A stretch of 7,342 bases of DNA from MGR-bin208 sp043779285 (GTDB lineage Bacteria; Bacteroidota; Bacteroidia; Chitinophagales; Chitinophagaceae). The stretch lies in contig JAYWEL010000237.1 in NCBI GenBank assembly GCA_043779285.1, positions 1 to 7,342 on the forward strand, read 5' to 3'. Shown here piece by piece: positions 1-6,642 of the stretch (positions within the stretch are counted from its first letter, which is position 1; the number at the start of each line of letters is the position of its first letter). The notes beneath the pieces are model-generated. The model saw nothing but the letters and a program-made list of their open reading frames with translations, did no database searches and was not told the DNA's origin. A program made the translations under genes and the position numbers.

Positions 1-606
1 AATGATATAATACAATAATGCTAAAAAACTAATGGCATAGGTAAAGCTGAAAAGTTTAATAAATAAGTCGAAACTCTTACCCGTTAAAATAAAAACACCG
101 ATCAGAATGGTTGTTGAAATTCGAAACCCCGCTTCTTTTAAAAAATTAGGGAGAATTGTTTTTTGTAAACTTCCGGCATAAGCTTCTAAAATGGAAAAGA
201 ATAAAAGGAAAAAAGTAAACGGGAAAATCCAATAGTAATACCGGACAATCAGTGGTGATTTAGCTATGAATTTTTTTACAACAAGTGGTTCAAATATCAA
301 ACCGCCAATCAGCATCAATACGAAACCCATCATGGCCGTTATAAGCGATAGTGTAAGCAGGTCGTTTTTTGTGTCGGGTAAGTTGTCCTTATAATATGGA
401 TGAAATTTATAAATAACAGAAAGTACCCCGAATCCGGCAAAGCCGTAAAAGAATTGAGCAATAACAATGATGGCCCTGGTCAGTCCATATTGTTCTGGTG
501 TAAAAATTCCTTCTTTTGTAAAAAGATAGGTATTGAAAGCACCAAATGCAAAGCCAACATAAATCAACAAGGATGATATGATTGTTTGCCTGCGAATGGT
601 ACTCAT
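1..606 (-). CDS. Polysaccharide/lipopolysaccharide flippase-like membrane protein, N-terminal part
   Basis: The minus strand is open from an ATG at 604-606 to the left edge, giving 202 residues with no stop; the C-terminal part lies outside the window. The protein starts MSTIRRQTIISSLLIY and is strongly hydrophobic. Likely membrane segments lie at about residues 9-29, 43-66, 83-105, 122-143, 161-176 and 184-202. The basic N-terminus followed by a first helix, and the 'EQYGLTRA' turn before the second helix, resemble the Wzx/MOP-type oligosaccharide flippases of Bacteroidota. Members of that superfamily move lipid-linked sugar units across the inner membrane and usually have 12-14 helices in about 450-500 residues, so less than half of the gene is visible. 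The gene begins 34 bases after the M1 peptidase stop on the same strand, so the two may be co-transcribed, although their functions are not obviously linked. The superfamily call is fairly sure; the substrate is unknown. Confidence 0.75.
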   Translation of the reverse strand, partial: MSTIRRQTIISSLLIYVGFAFGAFNTYLFTKEGIFTPEQYGLTRAIIVIAQFFYGFAGFGVLSVIYKFHPYYKDNLPDTKNDLLTLSLITAMMGFVLMLIGGLIFEPLVVKKFIAKSPLIVRYYYWIFPFTFFLLFFSILEAYAGSLQKTILPNFLKEAGFRISTTILIGVFILTGKSFDLFIKLFSFTYAISFLALLYYII

Positions 607-640
607 ACGGTAAATGTAAGTTGAAAAGAAATAGCTCTCC

Positions 641-2284
641 TTAAGACTTTTGAACTTTTATATAAAAATTTTTATCAACAAAAATTTCGTCTTTTATACT
701 TTTTATTGTTTTTGTTTTCCATTTTTCGGTCGGATATAATTTTGTTCCATCATCCAATTTTAGGGACATGTTAAATCCGGGAACGCAATTGTTCCAACGA
801 TAGGATAACTGAGAACCATTTAGTTTATATTCAAAAACAGGAATCCTGATTGTACGTAAATACTGGTCAAATATTTTTGAAAGATCGATACCGGACTTTT
901 TACTGATATAATTTTCCACTTGTTTTCCAGTGACTGTTTGATGATAGTAATTTTTATTCAAGCCCCGAAGAATGCTTCTGAATTTTTCATCATTGTCTAT
1001 CAATTGCCGGATAGTATGCAGCATATTGCCTCCTTTATTATACATGTCGCCACTGCCTTCATTGTTTACGTCATATTGCCCGGTAATGGGTTTGTCGTTT
1101 CGTATTCCTTTCCGTATTCCCTGTAAATATTCATCTGCAGCGGCTTTGCCAAATTGGCTTTCCGTAAACAGTGTTTCCGAATAATTGGTAAATCCTTCAT
1201 GTACCCACATATCGGCGATGTCTTTGGATGTGATATTATTTCCCCACCATTCATGTCCGCTTTCATGAATGATAATGAAATCCCATTTTTTCCCCCAGCC
1301 AGAACCCGAAAGATCCCTGCCTAAATAGCCATTCATAAATTTATTGCCATATGCTACAGCACTTTGGTGTTCCATGCCCAAATGTGGCGATTCTACCAGT
1401 TTATAGCCATCTTCATAAAACGGGTAGGGGCCAAACCAGTATTCAAAACTTTTCAGCATGGGCTTTACTTGTTCAAATTGTTTTTTGGCTTTTTCTATAT
1501 TGTAATCAAGCACCCAGTAACTACAATCCAATTTCCCTTTTTCACCTTCATATATCTCATTCCAGTTTACATATTTGCCTATATAAGGAATGATATTATA
1601 ATTGTTGATCGGATTTTTCACTTCCCATGTATAAGCCATTTTCCCATTGCCGGCATCTTTCTTTTCTGTCAAACGTCCATTACCCACTGCGACCAAACTG
1701 TCAGGTACAATCATCTTCAGTGATGCTCCCAAGTCTGGCTCATCCGATTGATGATCTTTGCAGGGATACCATACGCTGGCCCCCAAACCCTGGCAGGCAA
1801 CACTCATCCATGGATTTCCCTGTTCATCTTTTTTCCAAATCCATCCACCATCCCAGGGAGGGTTAATCGCTTTTCGGGGAGTGCCGGAAAATTTTAAATG
1901 AATTTGATTCAGTGAATTTTTAGACAATGATTTTGGGAATTGAATATAAAAAACATTTTCTTCCCGGGAAAATTGCAATTTGCTATTTTCAAAAACCGCT
2001 TCATCCAGGTTCATCGGTTCCTGCAAATCAATCTGCATTTTATTACCCGAAGAAATAACTTTGAAAGTGATTACTACCTGCCCTTTTATGGATTGTGATG
2101 CATAGTCTGGCTCTACATCAATGACATAATGCTGCACATCCCACCATTTTCTTTCTTCGTTGATAGTGCCACGTAAGGTATCCTGTCTGGAAAAAACCTG
2201 CTTTTTATTGAGTGGCTGTGAAAAGCTGTTTTTAATACTGATAAATAAAATGAAGATTGAAAAGAGAAAGCAATTCTTTACCAT
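641..2284 (-). CDS. Secreted M1-family zinc metallopeptidase (aminopeptidase)
   Basis: This 547-residue protein begins with a signal peptide (hydrophobic stretch at about residues 5-19, probable cleavage before Q23 in 'NSFSQ'), so it should act in the periplasm or outside the cell. The gluzincin zinc site is complete: HESGH at 340-344 (zinc ligands H340 and H344, general base E341) and the third ligand E363 in WVHEGF, the HExxH-x18-E spacing of family M1. The substrate-binding exopeptidase motif, GAMEN in classical members, appears here as LGMEH (302-306). Y415 in 'MYNKGGNML' fits the conserved catalytic tyrosine. Residues about 45-240 form the N-terminal beta domain. The length matches compact M1 enzymes without the large C-terminal helical domain of the PepN/ERAP type. 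Expected role: release of N-terminal residues from peptides. No type IX secretion C-terminal domain is visible. The ATG at 2282-2284 directly precedes the signal peptide, which fixes the start. The next gene on this strand, the flippase, follows 34 bases downstream. Confidence 0.95.
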   Translation of the reverse strand: MVKNCFLFSIFILFISIKNSFSQPLNKKQVFSRQDTLRGTINEERKWWDVQHYVIDVEPDYASQSIKGQVVITFKVISSGNKMQIDLQEPMNLDEAVFENSKLQFSREENVFYIQFPKSLSKNSLNQIHLKFSGTPRKAINPPWDGGWIWKKDEQGNPWMSVACQGLGASVWYPCKDHQSDEPDLGASLKMIVPDSLVAVGNGRLTEKKDAGNGKMAYTWEVKNPINNYNIIPYIGKYVNWNEIYEGEKGKLDCSYWVLDYNIEKAKKQFEQVKPMLKSFEYWFGPYPFYEDGYKLVESPHLGMEHQSAVAYGNKFMNGYLGRDLSGSGWGKKWDFIIIHESGHEWWGNNITSKDIADMWVHEGFTNYSETLFTESQFGKAAADEYLQGIRKGIRNDKPITGQYDVNNEGSGDMYNKGGNMLHTIRQLIDNDEKFRSILRGLNKNYYHQTVTGKQVENYISKKSGIDLSKIFDQYLRTIRIPVFEYKLNGSQLSYRWNNCVPGFNMSLKLDDGTKLYPTEKWKTKTIKSIKDEIFVDKNFYIKVQKS

Positions 2285-2339
2285 ATGACTAATTAAATAA
2301 TCTGTTTATAATTTTGCTAATATAAACTTAACTAAATAA

Positions 2340-2423
2340 ATATAGGGATAAGTACAACTGATGAAAGAAGGTATTCGTCCGCTCCAATTCTGCCAAATCT
2401 GATATTGCCTGCCGTTACAATTT
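2340..2423. other. Intergenic block of higher GC beside the PIN gene
   Basis: Between the PIN stop and the M1 start there are 139 bases. The half next to M1 is extremely AT-rich (10 G/C in positions 2281-2340), while the half next to the PIN gene is not (26 G/C in positions 2361-2420). At least two minus-strand frames stay open across the second half, but none has a good start or a recognisable protein, so I do not call a gene. It could be a remnant of a larger gene, a dispersed repeat, or the edge of an inserted toxin-antitoxin module. I see no terminator hairpin and no good TAnnTTTG-type promoter for the M1 gene here. Confidence 0.3.
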
Positions 2424-2876
2424 TCAAAGGAGATTTTCTCTCAATTTAAATAGTTCATCTGTTGTTATAAATCTTGTAAACTTCTTTTTTGCAAGTCCTC
2501 TAATCAATGCTTTGTCGCCACTCCAGATTTTGCATTTAAAATGTTTTGCGAATGCTACGTATTGAACATCATTAGAATCAACATCTGACTCGAGTTTTTC
2601 TGCTATCTCCCAAGTAGATATTTTTATCTGTTCTTCTGAAATGAATATAATGTCATTATAAATTTGAGACTCCGCTTCTTGAACTTGAAGGATAGTTAGT
2701 CCGGAAATTTTACTCAATCGCTTGTAATGTTTTCTGATTTCAGTTCGTAAAAAATATGGTGCAATAAAAGAAAAATGCTTTTGTGAGTTGATAAGTAAAT
2801 CCCCAATCTTACCATTAGAGTTTAGAAAACCACTAAAAATAATGTTAGCGTCAACAATAAATTTTACTTGATAAAT
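2424..2876 (-). CDS. PIN-domain ribonuclease, probable toxin; no canonical start codon
   Basis: PIN proteins are small Mg2+/Mn2+-dependent RNases and commonly the toxins of type II toxin-antitoxin pairs. The frame ends with TGA at 2424-2426 and is open back to a stop at 2880-2882. Numbering from an ATT codon at 2874-2876 gives 150 residues. It reads IYQVKFIVDANIIFSGFL at the N-terminus, the normal first strand of a PIN fold with the first acidic residue D9. Further acidic residues are E46 (FLRTEI), D100/D103 (DVDSNDVQYVA) and D121 (WSGDKAL), so the acidic active site looks intact. The layout resembles the PIN_2 group. Start problem: the first ATG/GTG/TTG in frame is a TTG at 2715-2717, which would remove D9 and E46 and cannot give a working enzyme. 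Where relatives probably have their initiator, this gene has GTA (2865-2867). ATT at 2874-2876 is the only plausible upstream alternative and would overlap the antitoxin gene by 13 bases. Either initiation is non-canonical or coupled, or the gene is damaged. Family call sure, start uncertain. Confidence 0.8.
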   Translation of the reverse strand: MYQVKFIVDANIIFSGFLNSNGKIGDLLINSQKHFSFIAPYFLRTEIRKHYKRLSKISGLTILQVQEAESQIYNDIIFISEEQIKISTWEIAEKLESDVDSNDVQYVAFAKHFKCKIWSGDKALIRGLAKKKFTRFITTDELFKLRENLL

Positions 2877-3070
2877 CTTTTACGGTTTTTTTTCCACCAT
2901 GAAGCATTTACCTCATCAGCAAGTTTGTCAACGTCTGATTGCTTGGCTTTACTTTTTGAAGTCACTTCTAAATATTTTGCATAGTCAATAAGCCGTTGTA
3001 ATCCGAAGCTATCAACCGATGATGAAACTGTAATCACTATTTGATTGTTTGTTGTTCGTTCGATAAGCAT
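2864..3070 (-). CDS. Small antitoxin-like protein paired with the PIN protein
   Basis: This is a 68-residue protein with an ATG at 3068-3070 and a TAA at 2864-2866, immediately upstream of and overlapping the PIN frame; that is the usual antitoxin-first order of type II modules. The N-terminal half (IERTTNNQIVITV, residues 3-15) looks like a beta strand pair, followed by a helix (about 18-34, SVDSFGLQRLIDYAKYLEV) and a charged C-terminal half containing 'TSKSKAKQSDVDKLADEVN' and 'SWWKKNRKRF'. The tryptophan/basic tail resembles small Bacteroidota proteins encoded beside PIN toxins, where the C-terminal part would bind and block the toxin. No named DNA-binding domain is recognisable to me. The gene contains a run of eight A (minus strand, 2886-2893) just before the overlap. 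About 20 bases upstream of the ATG, TACCTTTA (minus, 3092-3099) matches the Bacteroidota -7 motif TAnnTTTG with one mismatch, but no matching -33 element is visible. The antitoxin role is inferred mainly from context. Confidence 0.75.
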   Translation of the reverse strand: MLIERTTNNQIVITVSSSVDSFGLQRLIDYAKYLEVTSKSKAKQSDVDKLADEVNASWWKKNRKRFIK

Positions 3071-3168
3071 TGTACTCTAAATTTTGTGAGTTAAAGGTAA
3101 GAAAAAAAGGAAACATTACTTTAAGACCCAAATAACGGCTGATTAATTCATATAACTATTGACTGTAA

Positions 3169-3831
3169 TTATTCGTTTTTCAATTTGTCCTTAAACACTT
3201 TACGAAATTTTTCCAGTTTGGGCCGGATGACGATGGAGCAATATGGATTACTGTTTTTATTCAATGCATAATATTCCTGGTGATAATTTTCTGCTTCATA
3301 AAATTTCGAAAACTCCTTGATTTCAGTAACTATCGGATCGTTGTATGCGCCACTTTTATTGAGTGCTGCTTTATACTTTTCGGCTTTCTGCTTTTGTTCT
3401 TCATTGTGGTAAAAAATAGCACTGCGGTATTGGGTACCCACATCAGCACCCTGCCGGTTAAGGGTTGTAGGGTCGTGTACCTGCCAGAAAATCTCCAGTA
3501 ATTCATCATAAGATATGACGGATGAATCGTATTCAATCTGTATGCATTCCGTATGCCCGGTTTCGCCGGTACATACATCTTTATATGTAGGATTTTCCAC
3601 AAATCCCCCCGAATACCCTGATACAGCTGACTTGACGCCTTTTAATTCTTCAAAAATAGCCTCTGTACACCAGAAACATCCGGTACCGAAAGTGGCAGTT
3701 TCGTATTGTGATGCTGTTTCATTTTTTTCCATAGTAGCTTTTTTTATTTTTGCAGTTTGTTTTTTAGGTTGTGCACAGGAAGTCAGCGTTAACAAAACTG
3801 ATATGGTAAAGAAAAAACTTGTCTTGATCAT
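3169..3831 (-). CDS. msrA: Peptide-methionine (S)-S-oxide reductase MsrA, lipoprotein form
   Basis: MsrA reduces the S-epimer of methionine sulfoxide, free or in proteins, using a catalytic cysteine recycled through a disulfide by thioredoxin-like partners. The 220-residue product shows the family motif GCFWC at 51-55 with nucleophile C52, then YSGG (73-76), the 'VCTGETGHTE' segment (86-95), 'VHDPTTLNRQGADVGTQYRS' (118-137) and 'ENYHQEYY' (181-188). C55 and C198 ('NPYCSIVI') are candidate resolving cysteines; C87 is a further cysteine. Unlike cytoplasmic MsrA, it starts with a lipoprotein signal peptide: hydrophobic residues 5-16 and lipobox LTSC with C19, followed by a Lys-rich linker to about residue 45. 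It should therefore be anchored in the envelope and repair extracytoplasmic proteins. The ATG at 3829-3831 directly precedes the signal peptide. An internal ATG at Met34 would give a cytoplasmic form. The gene stands alone, divergent from mutS2, and ends 98 bases before the antitoxin start. Confidence 0.95.
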   Translation of the reverse strand: MIKTSFFFTISVLLTLTSCAQPKKQTAKIKKATMEKNETASQYETATFGTGCFWCTEAIFEELKGVKSAVSGYSGGFVENPTYKDVCTGETGHTECIQIEYDSSVISYDELLEIFWQVHDPTTLNRQGADVGTQYRSAIFYHNEEQKQKAEKYKAALNKSGAYNDPIVTEIKEFSKFYEAENYHQEYYALNKNSNPYCSIVIRPKLEKFRKVFKDKLKNE

Positions 3832-4045
3832 TATTGTTGAATTAAATGCCTGTGGAAAAAATATTTAATCAAAGTTCTGTTATATCTCTTTGAAAATCCT
3901 GTCTGTGAAATTACAATGCAAATCAATTAACATATTGTTTAAAAGTGTAATAAAATAGTTCTTTACCATTTGAAGATAATGAGGACTTAATAAAATATAT
4001 CCGATTTTTGTACTTGTTCACTAATAATAGTAAAGATAGCAGACC
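3832..4045. promoter_or_regulatory. Divergent msrA/mutS2 intergenic region
   Basis: These 214 AT-rich bases separate the divergent msrA and mutS2 starts and must hold both promoters if each gene is transcribed from here. Single-mismatch matches to the Bacteroidota -7 motif TAnnTTTG occur on both sides: GAACTTTG on the minus strand (3870-3877, about 40 bases before the msrA ATG) and GATTTTTG on the plus strand (4003-4010, about 36 bases before the mutS2 ATG). Neither has a convincing TTTG -33 partner at the expected spacing, so these are candidates only. There is no clear Shine-Dalgarno sequence before either start, which is normal in this phylum. No small ORF, riboswitch or hairpin is apparent. 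Confidence 0.4.
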
Positions 4046-6154
4046 ATGAAATTTTTTCCCGATAATGCAGAAAGTCAACTGGAATTTGATAAGGTACGAA
4101 CCTTACTGGAAAGACATTGCACTTCGGAATACGCATTACTGAAAGCAAGGAACCTTCGAATTCATACCCAACTTGAATTTATTGAAACAGATCTGAAACA
4201 AACACACGAATATTTTCAGCTTATTCGTAACGGTAGCTATTTTCCAAATGATTTTATTCTAAATCTTACGAAGGAATTAAAAATGCTGGGTATCCCGGGA
4301 GCTGTTTTAAGTGGCGATGAATTTATGCAAATACGCAAACTTGCAGAAAGCATGGAGACTATTTTCAGGTGGTTCAATCAGGAAAGAAAAGAAGCAAACT
4401 CTGCTTTATTCAAAATAATTGAAAATACTTACTATGAAAAAATAATCATTGAATTGATTGATTTCATTTTAGATGAAACAGGATCTGTTAAGGACAATGC
4501 TTCTGATACATTGCGATCAATCCGAATGAATTTGTATAAGAAGCGGATTGAATTAAGACGGGTATTTGATAAGATTGTAAGCAAATTACAAAAGCAGGGT
4601 TTTCTGGCTGATATCGAAGAGAGTTTTTTGAACGGACGTAAAGTATTGGCAGTTTTTGCAGAACAAAAAAGAACTGTTAAAGGAATCCTTCATGGTGAAA
4701 GTGATAGTCGGAAAACGGCTTTCATCGAACCGGAAGAAACCATCACTTTGAATAATGATATTTATTCTTTAGAAAATGAAGAACGAAACGAAGTGTATAA
4801 AATTTTGCGGGAGCTTACTCAAAAACTATCTGTTTATTCTTCCCTGTTATCTGATTATCATTCATCAATAGGCGAATATGATTTTATTCGGGCCAAGGCC
4901 AAATTGGCAATCGATATCAATGCCGAATATCCCATTGTAAAAGATCGGGCAAAAGTTCAGTTAGTCAATGCGTATCATCCTTTATTGTATTTGTATAATA
5001 AACGTTCGGGCAAACAAACATTTCCGGTTTCCTTAAACCTGGATGATAAAAACCGGATTCTTTTAATTAGTGGACCAAATGCAGGAGGCAAAACCGTTTC
5101 TATGAAAACAGTTGGCCTTTTGCAGATGATGGTGCAAAGTGGTTTGCTGGTTCCCGTTCATCCTTCTTCCGAGTTCGGTGTTTTCAAACAACTGATGATT
5201 CATATCGGTGATACACAAAATCTTGAATTTGAACTGAGCACATACAGCAGCCATTTGATGAATATGAAATATTTCATTGAAAATGCAAATGGCAAAACAC
5301 TTTTTTTTATTGATGAATTAGGAAGCGGCAGTGATCCGAATCTGGGTGGTTCTTTTGCTGAAGTGATTCTGGAAGAACTAATCAAAAAACATGCTTACGG
5401 TATTGCTACTACACATTATCTGAATCTGAAAGTGATGGCCAATAAAACCACCGGAATCATGAACGGGGCCATGGCATTCGATGAAGCCAACTTGTTGCCT
5501 TTATATAAATTAGTTATTGGCAAACCAGGCAGTTCGTATACATTCTCCATTGCCGAACGGATAGGATTGAATCCTGCACTGATTAAAAGAGCCAGACAAT
5601 TGGTGGATGAAGATCATTTTCGGCTGGATAAATTGTTGAACAGTACAGAGCAAGGTTTGCAGGAAATGGAAACCAAAGAAAAGGAATTGCACAATTTGTT
5701 GAAACAAAATGAAAAATTGAAAAAAGAAATGGAGTTTTTTATCCATAAAGAAAAACATATGCAGCAACTGGAGATCATGAAAGAGCAGAACAAACTTTCT
5801 GCAGATAAGATCGAATATTTAAAAGAGACTGACCGCAAGCTGAAACATATTATCGTTGAATGGAAAAAAGATAAAGACAAACAAAAAGTATTGAAACATA
5901 TTGAAGACCTTTTGTTTAAAAAGAACGAGCAAAAGGTAGTGAGCAAGATGCAAAAAAAACTGGAATCAAAGTATGTAGAAATTGATGAAAAAATTATTCC
6001 GGGAGTAAAAGTGAAATTGAAAAAGAACCACCAGGTGGGTGAGGTGCTTGAGCTGAGAGGAAAAAGAGCAATAGTGAAAATTGGCCAGTTGCCCATGCAG
6101 GTTGAGATGAAAGACCTTGTTGTGGTAAAAGAAAAGATGCTTGAAAATGATTAA
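4046..6154 (+). CDS. MutS2-family ATPase lacking the C-terminal Smr domain
   Basis: MutS2 proteins are dimeric ABC-type ATPases that lack the mismatch-recognition domain of MutS. In different bacteria they are linked to suppression of recombination or to splitting collided ribosomes. The 702-residue product begins with the family's core/lever region (about 1-320, including 'RTVKGILHGESDSRKTAFIEP' at 209-229). The ATPase follows: Walker A GPNAGGKT (343-350), signature region ELSTYSSHL (396-404), Walker B LFFIDE (419-424) followed by LGSGSDP, and H-loop histidine H457 in ATTHYLN. Residues about 525-645 are highly charged coiled coil (clamp). Residues about 650-692 (IIPGVKVKLKK...GEVLELRG...) resemble the KOW-like segment. 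The protein ends there. Typical MutS2 is about 780-800 residues with an Smr nuclease domain after this point; here the stop is followed at once by the convergent NTPase gene, with no Smr remnant. The ATG at 4046-4048 begins the conserved N-terminus. All ATPase motifs look functional. Confidence 0.93.
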   Translation: MKFFPDNAESQLEFDKVRTLLERHCTSEYALLKARNLRIHTQLEFIETDLKQTHEYFQLIRNGSYFPNDFILNLTKELKMLGIPGAVLSGDEFMQIRKLAESMETIFRWFNQERKEANSALFKIIENTYYEKIIIELIDFILDETGSVKDNASDTLRSIRMNLYKKRIELRRVFDKIVSKLQKQGFLADIEESFLNGRKVLAVFAEQKRTVKGILHGESDSRKTAFIEPEETITLNNDIYSLENEERNEVYKILRELTQKLSVYSSLLSDYHSSIGEYDFIRAKAKLAIDINAEYPIVKDRAKVQLVNAYHPLLYLYNKRSGKQTFPVSLNLDDKNRILLISGPNAGGKTVSMKTVGLLQMMVQSGLLVPVHPSSEFGVFKQLMIHIGDTQNLEFELSTYSSHLMNMKYFIENANGKTLFFIDELGSGSDPNLGGSFAEVILEELIKKHAYGIATTHYLNLKVMANKTTGIMNGAMAFDEANLLPLYKLVIGKPGSSYTFSIAERIGLNPALIKRARQLVDEDHFRLDKLLNSTEQGLQEMETKEKELHNLLKQNEKLKKEMEFFIHKEKHMQQLEIMKEQNKLSADKIEYLKETDRKLKHIIVEWKKDKDKQKVLKHIEDLLFKKNEQKVVSKMQKKLESKYVEIDEKIIPGVKVKLKKNHQVGEVLELRGKRAIVKIGQLPMQVEMKDLVVVKEKMLEND

Positions 6155-6642
6155 GCTTTAAAGAACGAAGCATTCAATTCGAGTATGGTAACCTGATTTA
6201 TTTCAAGCGAATAAAATTTCAAAACATTTGCCAGCATTGGTTTTCGGACTACCAGTAATAAATTCAATACAACAGTATTGTTAAATAGTATTTCCGTTAA
6301 AACATCATGGAATCCTTTTTGATGCAATTCCAAAGGACCGATTTCATCAATAACCAGCCAGCCTTTTTCTTTTGTTGATGCATTACGAATGATTTCTACA
6401 GCTTTATCAAAAGCATGCTGACTGAATTTAAACCGGCCTATTTCTAAAATATTTTTTTCCTGCTCCCTGGCTTCCATGTCAAATTCTTCACCAGTTTCAA
6501 TATTTTGAAAAACACGTTGTTCATCTACTTTAGGAGACAGTATTCCATACACATCATTTCTTTTTTTTGTCCAATTTAAAAGGGTTGAAGTTTTGCCTTC
6601 ATGTATTTCTGCAGTCAATATGTAAATGTTCCGTTTATTCAT
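6151..6642 (-). CDS. THEP1-like P-loop nucleoside-triphosphatase
   Basis: The 163-residue product looks like a member of the NTPase_1/THEP1 group of small P-loop NTPases. A Walker A of the form A-x4-GKT is at 11-18 (AEIHEGKT, with alanine where most members have glycine). The Walker B is strong: WLVIDEIGPLEL at 95-106 with D99/E100, followed by KGF at 109-111, matching the 'DEIG-x-x-EL...GF' signature of the family. The intervening FKFSQHAFDKAVEII (71-85) also fits. THEP1 enzymes hydrolyse NTPs in vitro; their cell role is generally unknown. The ATG at 6640-6642 lies inside the last codons of the upstream membrane-protein gene (8-base overlap), so the two are probably translationally coupled and may act together, for example with the NTPase on the cytoplasmic face of the membrane protein. 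The 3' end overlaps the mutS2 stop by four bases on the opposite strand. Family call fairly sure, role unknown. Confidence 0.8.
   Translation of the reverse strand: MNKRNIYILTAEIHEGKTSTLLNWTKKRNDVYGILSPKVDEQRVFQNIETGEEFDMEAREQEKNILEIGRFKFSQHAFDKAVEIIRNASTKEKGWLVIDEIGPLELHQKGFHDVLTEILFNNTVVLNLLLVVRKPMLANVLKFYSLEINQVTILELNASFFKA

Noticed and set aside
1364..1723. Plus-strand open frame of 119 codons inside the M1 gene
   Set aside because: It is antisense to conserved catalytic-domain coding sequence and has no family resemblance.
2424..2717. PIN gene starting at TTG 2715-2717 (97 residues)
   Set aside because: This start would remove the first strand and two catalytic acids of the PIN fold, while the upstream in-frame sequence is clearly PIN-like.
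2864..2920. Frameshift fusion of antitoxin and PIN into one protein
   Set aside because: A -1 slip at A AAA AAC meets TAA at 2880-2882 and a +1 shift also hits a stop soon after, so no fused product can be made from this site.
3071..3168. Terminator or inserted-element end repeats between the antitoxin and msrA genes
   Set aside because: I found no stem-loop with a T-run, and only a vague AT-rich similarity to the other flank of the TA module; not enough for a direct repeat or att site.
5295..5312. T8 tract in the Walker B codons of mutS2, and A8 runs near 5952 and 6561, as phase-variation switches
   Set aside because: Runs of eight are expected by chance in Lys/Phe codons of an AT-rich genome, and all frames are intact; there is no independent sign of slippage control.
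5614..6096. Long minus-strand open frame (160 codons) opposite mutS2
   Set aside because: It lies antisense to the Lys/Glu-rich coiled coil and is almost pure Phe/Ser/Ile; this is the expected mirror of AAA/GAA codons and has no recognisable domain.
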